Positions 1 to 9,639 of a stretch of 59,978 bases of DNA are shown here, piece by piece. The notes beneath the pieces are model-generated. The model searched no databases. It saw only the letters and a program-made list of their open reading frames with translations, and had not been told where the DNA came from. The translations under genes and the position numbers were made by a program. This DNA comes from Lautropia sp. GTDB lineage: Bacteria > Pseudomonadota > Gammaproteobacteria > Burkholderiales > Burkholderiaceae_E. Location: contig JAUNHU010000004.1 in the NCBI GenBank assembly GCA_030523825.1, positions 1,784 through 61,761 of the forward strand, read 5' to 3'. Position 1 is the first letter of the stretch. Every line of letters begins with the position of its first letter.

Positions 1-28
1 GTGGTGTGCTCTGAGTCGAAGAAATCTG

Positions 29-270
29 TCTGTTTATATTGTCGCGTCACTTGGTCTGTTAGGATGTGCTGATATCAGTTTGTTTTTATTCTCCTGTCAA
101 TTGCTCTGGTTGGACGTGCAGAATTGGTCTGTTGATCTTCTTCCGTGAATTGCTCCGGTCGGATGTGTAGAAAGCAGTCTGCTGATCTTCTCCAGTCACT
201 TGGTTTGGTCGGAAGTGCAGAATCGGTCTGTTGATTTTCTCCCATCAATTGGCCCGCTAAAAGAAGCAGA
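29..270. repeat. Imperfect ~50-bp tandem repeat, about five copies
   Basis: Units begin near 29, 79, 128, 178 and 227, so the period is 49-50 bp. Each unit carries a TCTGTTGAT-like start, a TCACTTGGTCTGG-like centre (for example 211-240 and the matching blocks upstream) and a GGATGTGCAGAA-like end. The copies differ from each other by roughly 15-30 %, so the array is old. The period is not a multiple of three throughout, which argues against a coding repeat. The array may continue to the left of the window. Confidence 0.8.
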
Positions 271-309
271 AAATTGAACTGCCGAGTTTGGGTGAATTGT
301 GTGTTGTGG

Positions 310-386
310 GTAGTAGGTAGTAGGCAGTAGGCAGTAGGCAGTGTGTGGTGAGTGGTGAGTGGTGGGCGGTGAGTAGTGAGTAGTGC
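310..386. repeat. Degenerate heptamer microsatellite, 11 units
   Basis: Eleven successive 7-bp units fill the interval exactly: GTAGTAG twice, GCAGTAG twice, GCAGTGT, GTGGTGA twice, GTGGTGG, GCGGTGA, GTAGTGA and GTAGTGC. The stepwise drift from one unit type to the next is typical of slippage-expanded satellite DNA. A related heptamer, CGACTGC (GCAGTCG on the other strand), occurs in four copies at 47132-47159. Confidence 0.8.
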
Positions 387-473
387 CCAAGCGCTGCGGG
401 GAGTGGCTGCACACCCGGGAGGGGGGCAGAAAGCCTGGGGTTGTGAGTTTGTCTGGATTTGGTGGGAGGAAGC

Positions 474-1412
474 ATGAAGCAGTTTGATGCAGTGGAGACG
501 CGGGCGGCGCTGGATTTTCCGTCGCTGATCGAGGCGTTGCGCAAGGCGTTTGCGGAAGGGGCGAGTGTGCCGCTGCGGCATACGCATCAGATCGAGTCGC
601 AGGGGGCAGTGGGCACGACGCTGATCATGCCGGCCTGGAACGAGGAGGGATATTTTGGTGTCAAGACGATCAATATCTTTCCGGGAAATGGCGACAAGGG
701 GCTGCCGGGCTTGCATGCCACCTACATGCTGTATGACGCGACGACGGGTGTGCCGCTGGCGTTGATCGATGGTGACGAGATTACGGTGAAGCGGACGGCC
801 GGCGCTGCGGCGCTGGGGGCGGATTATCTGGCGCGGCCTGATGCGCGGCGCTTGCTGGTATTGGGCACCGGCCGGATTGCCAGCCTGATTCCGGCGGCGA
901 TGAAGGCGGTGCGGCCGATCGAGCAGGTGGTTGTATGGAATCACCGCGCGCCGAGCGCGGATGCACTGGTGGCGAGGCTGCGTGATGCGGGCTTTGATGC
1001 ACGCCGGGCCGACGATCTGGAGGCAGCTGTGCGTGAGGCGGATATCGTCAGCTGCGCGACGCTGTCGACGGTGACGCTGGTTCGTGGGGCGTGGCTGCAG
1101 CCGGGCACGCATCTGGATCTGATCGGCAGTTTCAAGCCGGACATGAAGGAGACTGATCCCGATTGTTTCATCGGTACCGAGGTGTTCGTGGATACGGATG
1201 AGGCACCGAAGAAGTCGGGGGATCTGCTGGCTGCGATGGAGACGGGGTGCTTTGCGGTGTCGGACATTCGGGCGACGCTGGAGATGCTCTGCCGGGGCGA
1301 GCATCCGGGGCGCACGGATGCTGAGGCAGTGACGGTGTTCAAGGCCGTGGGCAGTGCTCTGGAAGACCTGACAGCGGCGATGCTGGTGTATCGGAAGAAG
1401 CAGTCTGCGTGA
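474..1412 (+). CDS. Ornithine cyclodeaminase / mu-crystallin family protein
   Basis: This 312-residue protein has the ornithine cyclodeaminase/mu-crystallin fold: an N-terminal substrate domain (GTTLIMPAW, FGVKTINIFPGN, then a GDEITVKRTAGAAALG stretch) and an NAD(P)-binding Rossmann domain with LVLGTGRIASLIPAAMKAVRP in the middle. Members deaminate ornithine to proline or reduce cyclic imines such as delta-1-pyrroline-2-carboxylate; the sequence does not tell which. ATG at 474 is preferred because GGGAGGA lies just upstream, although an in-frame TTG at 459 is possible. The gene stands alone between repeat DNA and a decayed copy of its own 3' end. The family is certain, the substrate is not. 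Confidence 0.85.
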   Translation: MKQFDAVETRAALDFPSLIEALRKAFAEGASVPLRHTHQIESQGAVGTTLIMPAWNEEGYFGVKTINIFPGNGDKGLPGLHATYMLYDATTGVPLALIDGDEITVKRTAGAAALGADYLARPDARRLLVLGTGRIASLIPAAMKAVRPIEQVVVWNHRAPSADALVARLRDAGFDARRADDLEAAVREADIVSCATLSTVTLVRGAWLQPGTHLDLIGSFKPDMKETDPDCFIGTEVFVDTDEAPKKSGDLLAAMETGCFAVSDIRATLEMLCRGEHPGRTDAEAVTVFKAVGSALEDLTAAMLVYRKKQSA

Positions 1413-2257
1413 TGTGACGCTTGGCTGCGCATTCCGGGAGGTTTGTGGTTGGTGTTTCTTCGCCCGGGGCAGAGGAGGACGGCGGAAACAGGCTCGGGGG
1501 GGTTGATGCGTGTCTGCGCTCCGGCCCGGGGGAGGCGCAGGAAACATAGCGGTCCGTAGCTATTGCTGGGGGGCTCGTCGCTTGTCGTCAGGGGCACTTT
1601 GTGGCGCCGATATCCTGGTGAAACAGCGGCTGGGGCGAGTCGGTGTTCAAGGCCGTGGGTAGCGCGCTGGAAGATCTGACGGCGGCGATGCTGGTGTATC
1701 GGAAGAAGCTGCCTGCCTGATGTCAGTATTCCCCCGGCCTGACTGGCGGAAAAATGAGCCGCTCGCGGTTCAGGGAATACCCGAATGGTTGCGGGCATTC
1801 GGCTTTATGTAGACTCCGTGCCTTCCCGGAATTCGTGACGCTGCATTCTGTTTGGCAACGATTTGTTGCGTCGTTTCTGTTCCGTGGCGATGTGGCCGGT
1901 AATGGCTGCTGGCGGTGCTCTGGCGTCGGCAGTGTGTGTCGTTGTTCGGGTTCTGTCAGGTCATGTAATGTCTGGTCTGCCTGAATCTGCGGGCCGTGTT
2001 TATCGCTGAAAAGTCGGGGGGCGGGGGAGTCGTTCCCCTTGTCTGATCGTTATCCACCCCCGGAATATCACGTGTCAATCGCCGTGCAGGCTGCTGTGCC
2101 TGCGGGGAACCTTGTCGAGTGCGCCCGAATCATGCGTCGTCATGGGTGGGTGAAGTCAGGGTGTTTTTAGTCCGTCCGATGGCTGTCCTTGTCGGGCGAA
2201 TCTGCAGGATTCGGGCTTCATGCCTGAAATACTGAAATCCGCGAGGCGTTGATTTAC
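1413..2257. other. 845-bp stretch with a gene fragment and no intact gene
   Basis: No intact gene is recognised. The stretch contains the duplicated cyclodeaminase 3' end (1641-1723). An open frame at 1754-1984 gives a Cys/Arg-rich peptide with no recognisable features, judged a chance frame. The last 200 bp must contain the promoter of lldP, but no convincing -35/-10 pair or operator could be picked out by eye. Confidence 0.6.
1641..1723 (+). pseudogene. Decayed copy of the cyclodeaminase gene 3' end
   Basis: These 83 bases repeat 1333-1415, the last codons of the upstream cyclodeaminase gene including the TGA stop, with about eight differences. Most of the differences fall at third codon positions (for example GAC/GAT and ACA/ACG), so the copy diverged while it was still coding. 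No upstream part of the gene is recognisable between 1413 and 1640. It is best read as the surviving tail of a second, tandem paralogue. Confidence 0.8.
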
Positions 2258-3952
<1,695 letters not shown>

Positions 3953-3981
3953 TCGTCCGACGATCATGACGTGACCACCAT

Positions 3982-4025
3982 GTTGCCGGGCCTGCGCTGC
4001 TGAAGTGCCGGCCCGGCAACGTTTT
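3982..4025 (+). terminator. Hairpin between lldP and lldD
   Basis: A perfect 11-bp stem, GTTGCCGGGCC (3982-3992) pairing with GGCCCGGCAAC (4010-4020), encloses a 17-nt loop and is followed by GTTTTC. The T-run is short. It may terminate lldP transcripts partly or protect their 3' end, so that lldD is made at a different level. Confidence 0.6.
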
Positions 4026-4204
4026 CGGGATGAGGGCAGGGCCACGGGGCCGGTGGTGCTGATGTGCGATGCCGTGTGTTTGTCCATGCACCTGTCATGG
4101 ACTGTGCGCAGGGCGACGTGTCATCATTATCGGTCTGGCTGGCCGTTCTGCCCGAACGTGGCTGCACCGGGTGTGGCCGCATCTGCCATTTCAGGAATTT
4201 CAAG

Positions 4205-5341
4205 ATGATCATTGCCTCCTCTACCGACTATCGTCTGGCTGCCAAACGCAAGCTGCCTCCCTTCCTGTTTCACTACATCGACGGCGGTGCCTACGCCGAG
4301 AAGACCCTGCGACGCAATGTCGAGGATCTGGCCGAGGTGGCGCTGCGCCAGCGCGTGCTGAAGGACATGAGCCAGCTCGACACCAGCATCGAGCTGTTCG
4401 GTGAAAAGCTCTCCATTCCGCTGGCGCTGTCGCCGGTGGGCCTCACCGGCATGTATGCCCGGCGTGGCGAGGTGCAGGCGGCACGTGCAGCCGACAAGTT
4501 CGGCATTCCGTTCACGATGTCGAGCGTGTCGGTGTGCCCGATCGAGGAAGTGGCACCGAAGCTGAGCCGCCCGATGTGGTTCCAGCTCTATGTGCTGAAG
4601 GATCGCGGCTTCATGAAGAACGCGCTGGAGCGCGCGCAGGCTGCCGGCTGCTCGACGCTGGTGTTCACGGTGGACATGCCGGTGCCCGGCGCCCGCTACC
4701 GCGACATGCACTCGGGCATGAGCGGCCCCTATGCCGCCATCCGCCGTTATCTGCAGGCGATGACTCGCCCGCAATGGGCCTGGGATGTGGGCATTCATGG
4801 CAAGCCGCATGATCTGGGCAACATCTCAGCCTATCTGGGCAAGCCCACCGGGCTGGAAGACTACATGGGCTATCTGGGCGCGAATTTCGATCCGTCGATT
4901 TCGTGGAAGGATCTGGAATGGATTCGTGAATTCTGGAAGGGCCCGATGGTCATCAAGGGCATTCTCGATCCCGATGATGCGAAAGATGCGGTGCGTTTTG
5001 GTGCAGATGGCATCATCGTGTCGAACCACGGTGGTCGCCAGCTGGATGGCGTGCTGTCGTCGGCGCATGCGATGCCGGCCATTGCCGACGCGGTGAAGGG
5101 CGACATCAAGATCCTGGCCGACTCCGGCATCCGCAACGGTCTGGACATCGTGCGGATGATTGCGCTGGGCGCCGATGCGGTGATGATCGGCCGGGCCTAC
5201 ATCTACGCGCTGGCTGCCCGTGGAGGCGAGGGCGTGAGCCACCTGCTGGGTCTTCTGGAAAAGGAAATGCGCGTGGCGATGACACTGACCAGCGTGAAGA
5301 ACGTATCGGAGATTTCCGGTGATCTGCTGGTGAAGGATTGA
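4205..5341 (+). CDS. lldD: FMN-dependent L-lactate dehydrogenase (quinone)
   Basis: A 378-residue flavoprotein of the alpha-hydroxyacid oxidase family. It oxidises L-lactate to pyruvate and passes electrons to the respiratory chain at the inner membrane. Family marks are [65 protein letters not shown] and the catalytic [10 protein letters not shown] with His275. The length and residue numbering agree with E. coli LldD. ATG at 4205 matches family N-termini; longer in-frame starts would add a non-homologous leader. The gene lies 252 bp downstream of lldP, separated by a hairpin, and ends in a clear terminator. Confidence 0.96.
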   Translation: MIIASSTDYRLAAKRKLPPFLFHYIDGGAYAEKTLRRNVEDLAEVALRQRVLKDMSQLDTSIELFGEKLSIPLALSPVGLTGMYARRGEVQAARAADKFGIPFTMSSVSVCPIEEVAPKLSRPMWFQLYVLKDRGFMKNALERAQAAGCSTLVFTVDMPVPGARYRDMHSGMSGPYAAIRRYLQAMTRPQWAWDVGIHGKPHDLGNISAYLGKPTGLEDYMGYLGANFDPSISWKDLEWIREFWKGPMVIKGILDPDDAKDAVRFGADGIIVSNHGGRQLDGVLSSAHAMPAIADAVKGDIKILADSGIRNGLDIVRMIALGADAVMIGRAYIYALAARGGEGVSHLLGLLEKEMRVAMTLTSVKNVSEISGDLLVKD

Positions 5342-5682
5342 GGCGGGTTTTCTGTCTGCTCTTTTCCTGATGCCATTGGACGCGGGGAAGGCAGGCAGTG
5401 CTTTGATGAGGGCGACAGGCGTCAGGAATGACGGTGTCGCCCTTTTTGTTTCAGGGGAGTGGGCTCACTGCGTGTGGCGGCATGCTTGTCAGAAAGTCGA
5501 AAGCAGGGATAGAGATAGGGGCAAGGCGTGGTGCTGGTTGTGGGAGTGCTGCCCTGGTATGGATCGGGTGGGTCTTGGCTTTTTGCGGGGGGCAAAGGGG
5601 CCGGCAGGCATGGGGCTGGCGGACAGGAATGGGGCAAGGCATGCTGGCAGCGGCGGCAAGCAGTTGCTGGCGTTCTGCACGC
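5342..5682. other. Convergent intergenic stretch after lldD
   Basis: It contains the lldD terminator (5409-5447). The rest is G-rich DNA between two convergent genes with no recognisable gene or RNA. Confidence 0.6.
5409..5447 (+). terminator. Rho-independent terminator of lldD
   Basis: The stem AGGGCGACA (5409-5417) pairs with TGTCGCCCT (5435-5443) and is followed directly by a run of T residues to 5447. Confidence 0.85.
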
Positions 5683-6204
5683 TCAGGCGATCAGCCCTGC
5701 GTGGATGAAATCGTCGCGGATTTCTTCGGGCGGGGGCTTCTGGCGGCTGTCGTAGCGGATGGTGAGATAGCCTGCCATCGAGGTCATGGCGTCGCGTTCG
5801 GCGTCCCTGTCGGCGTCGTGGGTCTGGTCGTCGAGTTCGACGAGGGCGACGATCTGGTACAGCTCGTCGACGATGACGAAGTCGACCACCTTCTGCGCAA
5901 AGCGGCCGCGAATCGACAGGAAGCGGCCGGGTTCGACGTTTTCCTCGTCGTCGAGATCGGGCTCCATCAGGGCGCCCATCGACACCTGGGGCAGGATGTG
6001 GAATTCGGGCAGGGCCTCCTGCAGGCGCATCACGAATTCCAGTTCGTTGTCGGTGAGCAGGGCGCGTGCCTTCACCCGCCAGGGCCGCTCGGGCGGCTGG
6101 CGGCCGATGAGGAAGAAGCCGACCACGAAGGCGATGGCCAGCAGCAGAAGCCACGGCCACCAGGTTTGTGGCCAGAGGCGATTGAGTTGTTCCAGCGAGT
6201 TCAC
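5683..6204 (-). CDS. Membrane-anchored DUF2726 protein
   Basis: This 173-residue protein has one N-terminal membrane segment (about residues 15-34, WWPWLLLLAIAFVVGFFLIG) followed by a soluble DUF2726-type domain. That domain has LLTDNELEFVMRLQEALPEF, a charged acidic loop, then KVVDFVIVDELYQIVALVEL and DDQTHDADRDAERD, the pattern of a PD-(D/E)XK-like or topoisomerase-associated fold. Its biochemical role is unknown. It starts with GTG at 6204, overlapping the TGA of the upstream amidohydrolase as GTGA, so the two are translationally coupled. Family assignment is from motif memory. Confidence 0.75.
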   Translation of the reverse strand: MNSLEQLNRLWPQTWWPWLLLLAIAFVVGFFLIGRQPPERPWRVKARALLTDNELEFVMRLQEALPEFHILPQVSMGALMEPDLDDEENVEPGRFLSIRGRFAQKVVDFVIVDELYQIVALVELDDQTHDADRDAERDAMTSMAGYLTIRYDSRQKPPPEEIRDDFIHAGLIA

Positions 6205-7394
6205 GACTGGGGCAGGAACGCCCGGATGAGTGCCATCCAGAGCGTGGCGCCGATGGGAATCAGCTCGTCGTTGAAATCGTAGCTGGTGTTGTGCAGCAGG
6301 CAGGGGCCTGCGCCGTGTCCGGTTTCGCGGTGCTTGCCGTCGCCATTGCCCAGGAAGAAATAGCAGCCGGGGCGTTCGAGCAGCATGAAGGAGAAGTCTT
6401 CGGCGCCCATCGTGGGTTCGATGGGGTTGATGAGGTTCTGCGGCCCGATGACATCGGCAATGACCCGGGCGGCGAAGGCGGTCTGTTCGGGATCGTTGAG
6501 GGTGGGCGGGTAATTGCGATGGAAATGGAAATCGGCGGTTGCACCGAAGCCGGCACAGATGTGCTCGCTGAGCTGTTTCATGCGCGATTCGATGAGATCG
6601 AGCATTTCCAGGGAGAAGGTGCGCACGGTGCCGGAGACGACGGCGGTGTCGGGGATGACGTTGGAGGTTTCGCCGGCGTGGATCTGGGTGACGGAGAGGA
6701 CGGCCGCTTCGACGGGGTTGCGGTTGCGGCTGATGATGGACTGGAAGGCCTGCACGAGATGGGTGGCGATGAGCACCGGGTCGATGCCGTTCTGGGGCAG
6801 GGCGGCGTGTGCGCCCCGGCCGCGGATGGTCACTTCAAATTCGTTGGAGGAGCCCATGAGGGGACCGGCACGCAGGCCGACGGTGCCCACAGGCATGCCT
6901 GGCCAGTTGTGGGCGCCAAACACGGCGTCACAGTGGAAGCGCTCGAACAGGCCGTCCTCGATCATCCGGCGACCGCCGCCGCCGCCTTCTTCGGCGGGCT
7001 GGAAGATGAGGTGCACGGTGCCGTCGAAATCGGGATGTTCGCTGAGGTGGCGGGCAGCGGCCAGCAACATGGTGGTGTGGCCGTCGTGGCCGCAGGCGTG
7101 CATCCGGCCGGGGTTCTGCGAGCGGTGCGGGAAGTCGTTGACTTCGTGCATGGGCAGGGCATCCATGTCGGCGCGGATGCCGATGGCACGCGGGCTGTTG
7201 CCGCGCCGGAGCGTGCCGACTACGCCGGTTCCGGCCAGGCCGGTGGTGACTTCGTACCCCCAGCTGCGCAGCCGTTCGGCCACCAGCGCGCTGGTGCGCT
7301 GCTCTTCGTAGCCAAGCTCGGGGTGGGCATGGATGTCGCGGCGCAGTGCCTTGAATTCGGGAAACTGCGCAAGGATGTCGGGGTGGATTCGCAT
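6201..7394 (-). CDS. M20 family amidohydrolase (hippurate hydrolase-like)
   Basis: A 397-residue zinc-type metallohydrolase that should cleave N-acyl amino acids or related amides. Visible marks are IHAHPELGYEE (residues 21-31), IGIRADMDALPMHE, the metal-binding HACGHDGHT with Cys101, His103 and His106, FQPAEEGGGGGRRM, and the C-terminal PTMGAEDFSFMLLERPGCYF. Starting at ATG 7394 gives the usual length; the open frame extends upstream with non-homologous sequence. No strong ribosome-binding site is seen. It is divergent from fadD and coupled to the DUF2726 gene. The true substrate is not predictable. Confidence 0.88.
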   Translation of the reverse strand: MRIHPDILAQFPEFKALRRDIHAHPELGYEEQRTSALVAERLRSWGYEVTTGLAGTGVVGTLRRGNSPRAIGIRADMDALPMHEVNDFPHRSQNPGRMHACGHDGHTTMLLAAARHLSEHPDFDGTVHLIFQPAEEGGGGGRRMIEDGLFERFHCDAVFGAHNWPGMPVGTVGLRAGPLMGSSNEFEVTIRGRGAHAALPQNGIDPVLIATHLVQAFQSIISRNRNPVEAAVLSVTQIHAGETSNVIPDTAVVSGTVRTFSLEMLDLIESRMKQLSEHICAGFGATADFHFHRNYPPTLNDPEQTAFAARVIADVIGPQNLINPIEPTMGAEDFSFMLLERPGCYFFLGNGDGKHRETGHGAGPCLLHNTSYDFNDELIPIGATLWMALIRAFLPQS

Positions 7395-7697
7395 GGGCGT
7401 GATGGCGTGTGAATGCGTTGATGATCGAAGCTTATCACTGCATGGCCGGGCGGGTGATCCTGGCCCGGGACGGGCGCATCGCGGGCGACTGAAGCCGGGC
7501 GCCGCACCTGCTCCATTCAACGGCGCAGGCATGCCGTGCGCCGACTGTGTGTTTTCTGCTGCGTCTGGCAGGCGCACAAATGCGGTACGTGGCCTGATTC
7601 CGCTACGAACCATCGTTCAAGGTTTACCATCGTCGATTACCTCGTCCGGGTGTGAGAGACCGGCGAGGATGGCAGTACCGGGCACCTGGAGGCATGA
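7395..7697. other. Divergent promoter region, amidohydrolase / acyl-CoA ligase
   Basis: Regulatory DNA between two divergent genes. A GGAGG ribosome-binding site at 7688-7692 serves the acyl-CoA ligase. No operator or confident promoter was identified. Confidence 0.5.
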
Positions 7698-9404
7698 ATG
7701 GATCGTTTCTGGCTTGAGCATTATCCGGCAGGCGTGCCGACTGATATCGATCCGGATCAGTATGCGTCGCTCGTGCACCTGCTGGATGAGAGCATGGGCG
7801 GGCATGGGGCGGACGATGCCACCATCTACATGGGCAAGGCGCTGAGCCATGCCGATCTGCTGCGCCTGTCGCGGCATTTTGCCGGCTGGCTGCTGTCTCT
7901 GGGGCTCGCACGGGGGGCGCGTGTGGCATTGATGATGCCCAACTGCCATGCCTTCGTCGTGTCGTTCATGGGCGTGCTGCGTGCCGGCATGACGGTGGTG
8001 AACGTGAACCCGCGCTATACCGAACGCGAATTGCGGGAAGTGCTGCTCGACGCAGAAGCCGATGTGGTGGTGGTGCTGGAGAATTTCGCGCACACGGTGG
8101 AAAAGGTGTTGCCGCACGTGAGCGTCCGGCATGTGGTGGTGGTGTCGGTGGGCGATCTGATCGGCCTGCTGCGCGGCATGCTGACCAATCTGGTGGTGCG
8201 GCGGGTGAAGCGGATGGTGCCGGCCTATCGGTTGCCGGGCGCGAAGCGCCTGGCCCAAGTGCTGGCGCTGGGCGCACGGCAGCAGCAGGAGATGCCGGCC
8301 CTGAAGCCCACCGATCTGGCGTTGCTGCAATATACCGGCGGTACCTCGGGCACGCCCAAGGGGGCGATGCTGACGCACCGCAATCTGGTGGCCAACGTGC
8401 TGCAGGCGAGCGCCTGGTTCTATCCGGCGATGGAGAAACCCGGGTTGCCGCGCCCGGAAGGCCCGCCGGTTTTTGTGGGGGCGCTGCCGCTCTATCACAT
8501 CTTTGCGCTGATGATCTGCCTGCTGGTCACGATGCGGCTGGGCGGAAAGGTGATCCTGATTCCCGATCCGCGTGACGTGAACAGCCTGGTGAAGGCAGTG
8601 GGGCGGCAGAAGGTGGTGGTGTTTCCGGGACTGAGCACACTCTACAGTCATTTGCTGGCCAACGAGGGATTTCGCCGGCTGGATTTTTCCAATCTGCGCA
8701 TCACGCTGGCGGGTGGTGCCGCGTTGTCATCGACGGTGGCGGCCGAGTGGCTGCGTGTGACGGGGTGTGCGGTATGTGAGGGCTACGGGTTGACCGAAGC
8801 CTCGCCCACGGTGTGCTGCACACCCACCAATGCGATGGAATATCAGGGCACCATCGGCATGCCCCTGCCTTCCACCTTCGTGAAGATCATCGACGAAGCG
8901 GGCAACGAGGTGGCACGGGGAGAAGAAGGCGAGCTGGCGTTTCGGGGGCCGCAGCTGATGGCGGGCTACTGGCGGCGCGAGGATGAAACACGGGCTGCGA
9001 TGACGCCGGACGGGTTTTTCCGCTCGGGCGACATGGCGGCGGTGGATGAGCGCGGGTATTTCAGGATTCTTGATCGCAAGAAGGATCTGGTGCTGGTCTC
9101 GGGCTTCAACGTGTATTGCAATGAAGTGGAGAACGTGGCCAGTGGCTGTCCCGGTGTGCGCGAATGCGCAGCGGTGGGAGTGCCGGACGAGGCCACCGGC
9201 GAGGCGGTGAAGCTGTTCGTGGTGCGCTCCGACCGCGCACTGACCGTGGAAACGCTGCGGGCCTATTGTGCGGAGCGGCTGACGGGCTACAAGCGGCCGC
9301 GTCATGTCGTTTTCGTGAAAAGCCTGCCCCGGAGTGATGTGGGCAAGGTGCTGCGGCGGCCGTTGCGCATGGGAACGATCGTGCCGCCGCTGGATGAGGC
9401 ATGA
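7698..9404 (+). CDS. fadD: Long-chain acyl-CoA synthetase (AMP-forming)
   Basis: This 568-residue adenylate-forming enzyme activates fatty acids to acyl-CoA at the cytoplasmic face of the membrane. It has the P-loop-like YTGGTSGTPKGAMLTHRN (from residue 212), LPLYHIFALMICLL, GYGLTEASPTVC, the FRSGDMAAVDERGYFRILDR core and the C-terminal lysine region LTGYKRPRHVVF. ATG at 7698 has GGAGG at 7688-7692; the nearby ATG at 7694 is out of frame. It is monocistronic and followed by a terminator. It could be one of several paralogues, so the symbol refers to the family. Confidence 0.88.
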   Translation: MDRFWLEHYPAGVPTDIDPDQYASLVHLLDESMGGHGADDATIYMGKALSHADLLRLSRHFAGWLLSLGLARGARVALMMPNCHAFVVSFMGVLRAGMTVVNVNPRYTERELREVLLDAEADVVVVLENFAHTVEKVLPHVSVRHVVVVSVGDLIGLLRGMLTNLVVRRVKRMVPAYRLPGAKRLAQVLALGARQQQEMPALKPTDLALLQYTGGTSGTPKGAMLTHRNLVANVLQASAWFYPAMEKPGLPRPEGPPVFVGALPLYHIFALMICLLVTMRLGGKVILIPDPRDVNSLVKAVGRQKVVVFPGLSTLYSHLLANEGFRRLDFSNLRITLAGGAALSSTVAAEWLRVTGCAVCEGYGLTEASPTVCCTPTNAMEYQGTIGMPLPSTFVKIIDEAGNEVARGEEGELAFRGPQLMAGYWRREDETRAAMTPDGFFRSGDMAAVDERGYFRILDRKKDLVLVSGFNVYCNEVENVASGCPGVRECAAVGVPDEATGEAVKLFVVRSDRALTVETLRAYCAERLTGYKRPRHVVFVKSLPRSDVGKVLRRPLRMGTIVPPLDEA

Positions 9405-9459
9405 GCTGACGGACATGTGATGCAGCGTTCTGCTGCATCATGTTGCACGAGAAAGGTTC

Positions 9460-9497
9460 AACAGGCCATTTGCAGATGCAGTGGCCTGTTTTTCTTT
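9460..9497 (+). terminator. Rho-independent terminator of fadD
   Basis: AACAGGCCA (9460-9468) pairs with TGGCCTGTT (9482-9490) and runs into TTTCTTT. Confidence 0.85.
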
Positions 9498-9556
9498 GTG
9501 CGTGTGCTTCGTGCTTTGCACACCCGCATACCCCTCACTTCCACGATGAGCCCATG

Positions 9557-9589
9557 AAAAAGCCTCCGGTTTTGAGGCCGGAGGCTTTT
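9557..9589 (-). terminator. Terminator of the first porin gene (bidirectional)
   Basis: A 12-bp stem, AAAAGCCTCCGG (9558-9569) with CCGGAGGCTTTT (9578-9589), encloses an 8-nt loop. Read on the minus strand it ends in a T-run just after the porin stop at 9640; the symmetric A/T ends let it work in both directions. Confidence 0.85.
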
Positions 9590-9639
9590 GATGCCACCGG
9601 CATCAGCCGGTGGCGGGGTGCTGCTTTTCTGATCGGAGA

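Larger units (their letters stand above)
1..473. other. Gene-free repeat-rich stretch at the left edge
   Basis: No credible gene is seen. The stretch holds about five imperfect copies of a ~50-bp unit, then a run of 7-bp repeats, both listed separately, and then unique DNA leading into the next gene. Long open frames on the minus strand here translate into low-complexity Thr/His/Pro runs created by the repeats and are not treated as genes. A ribosome-binding site at 464-470 serves the gene starting at 474. Confidence 0.7.

Noticed and set aside
75..1547. A 490-codon minus-strand frame over the repeats and the cyclodeaminase
   Set aside because: It runs antisense to a certain gene and its C-terminal part is only the translated tandem and heptamer repeats.
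1754..1984. Possible 76-residue protein between the cyclodeaminase and lldP
   Set aside because: No ribosome-binding site, no homology, and an unusual Cys/Arg/Ser composition.
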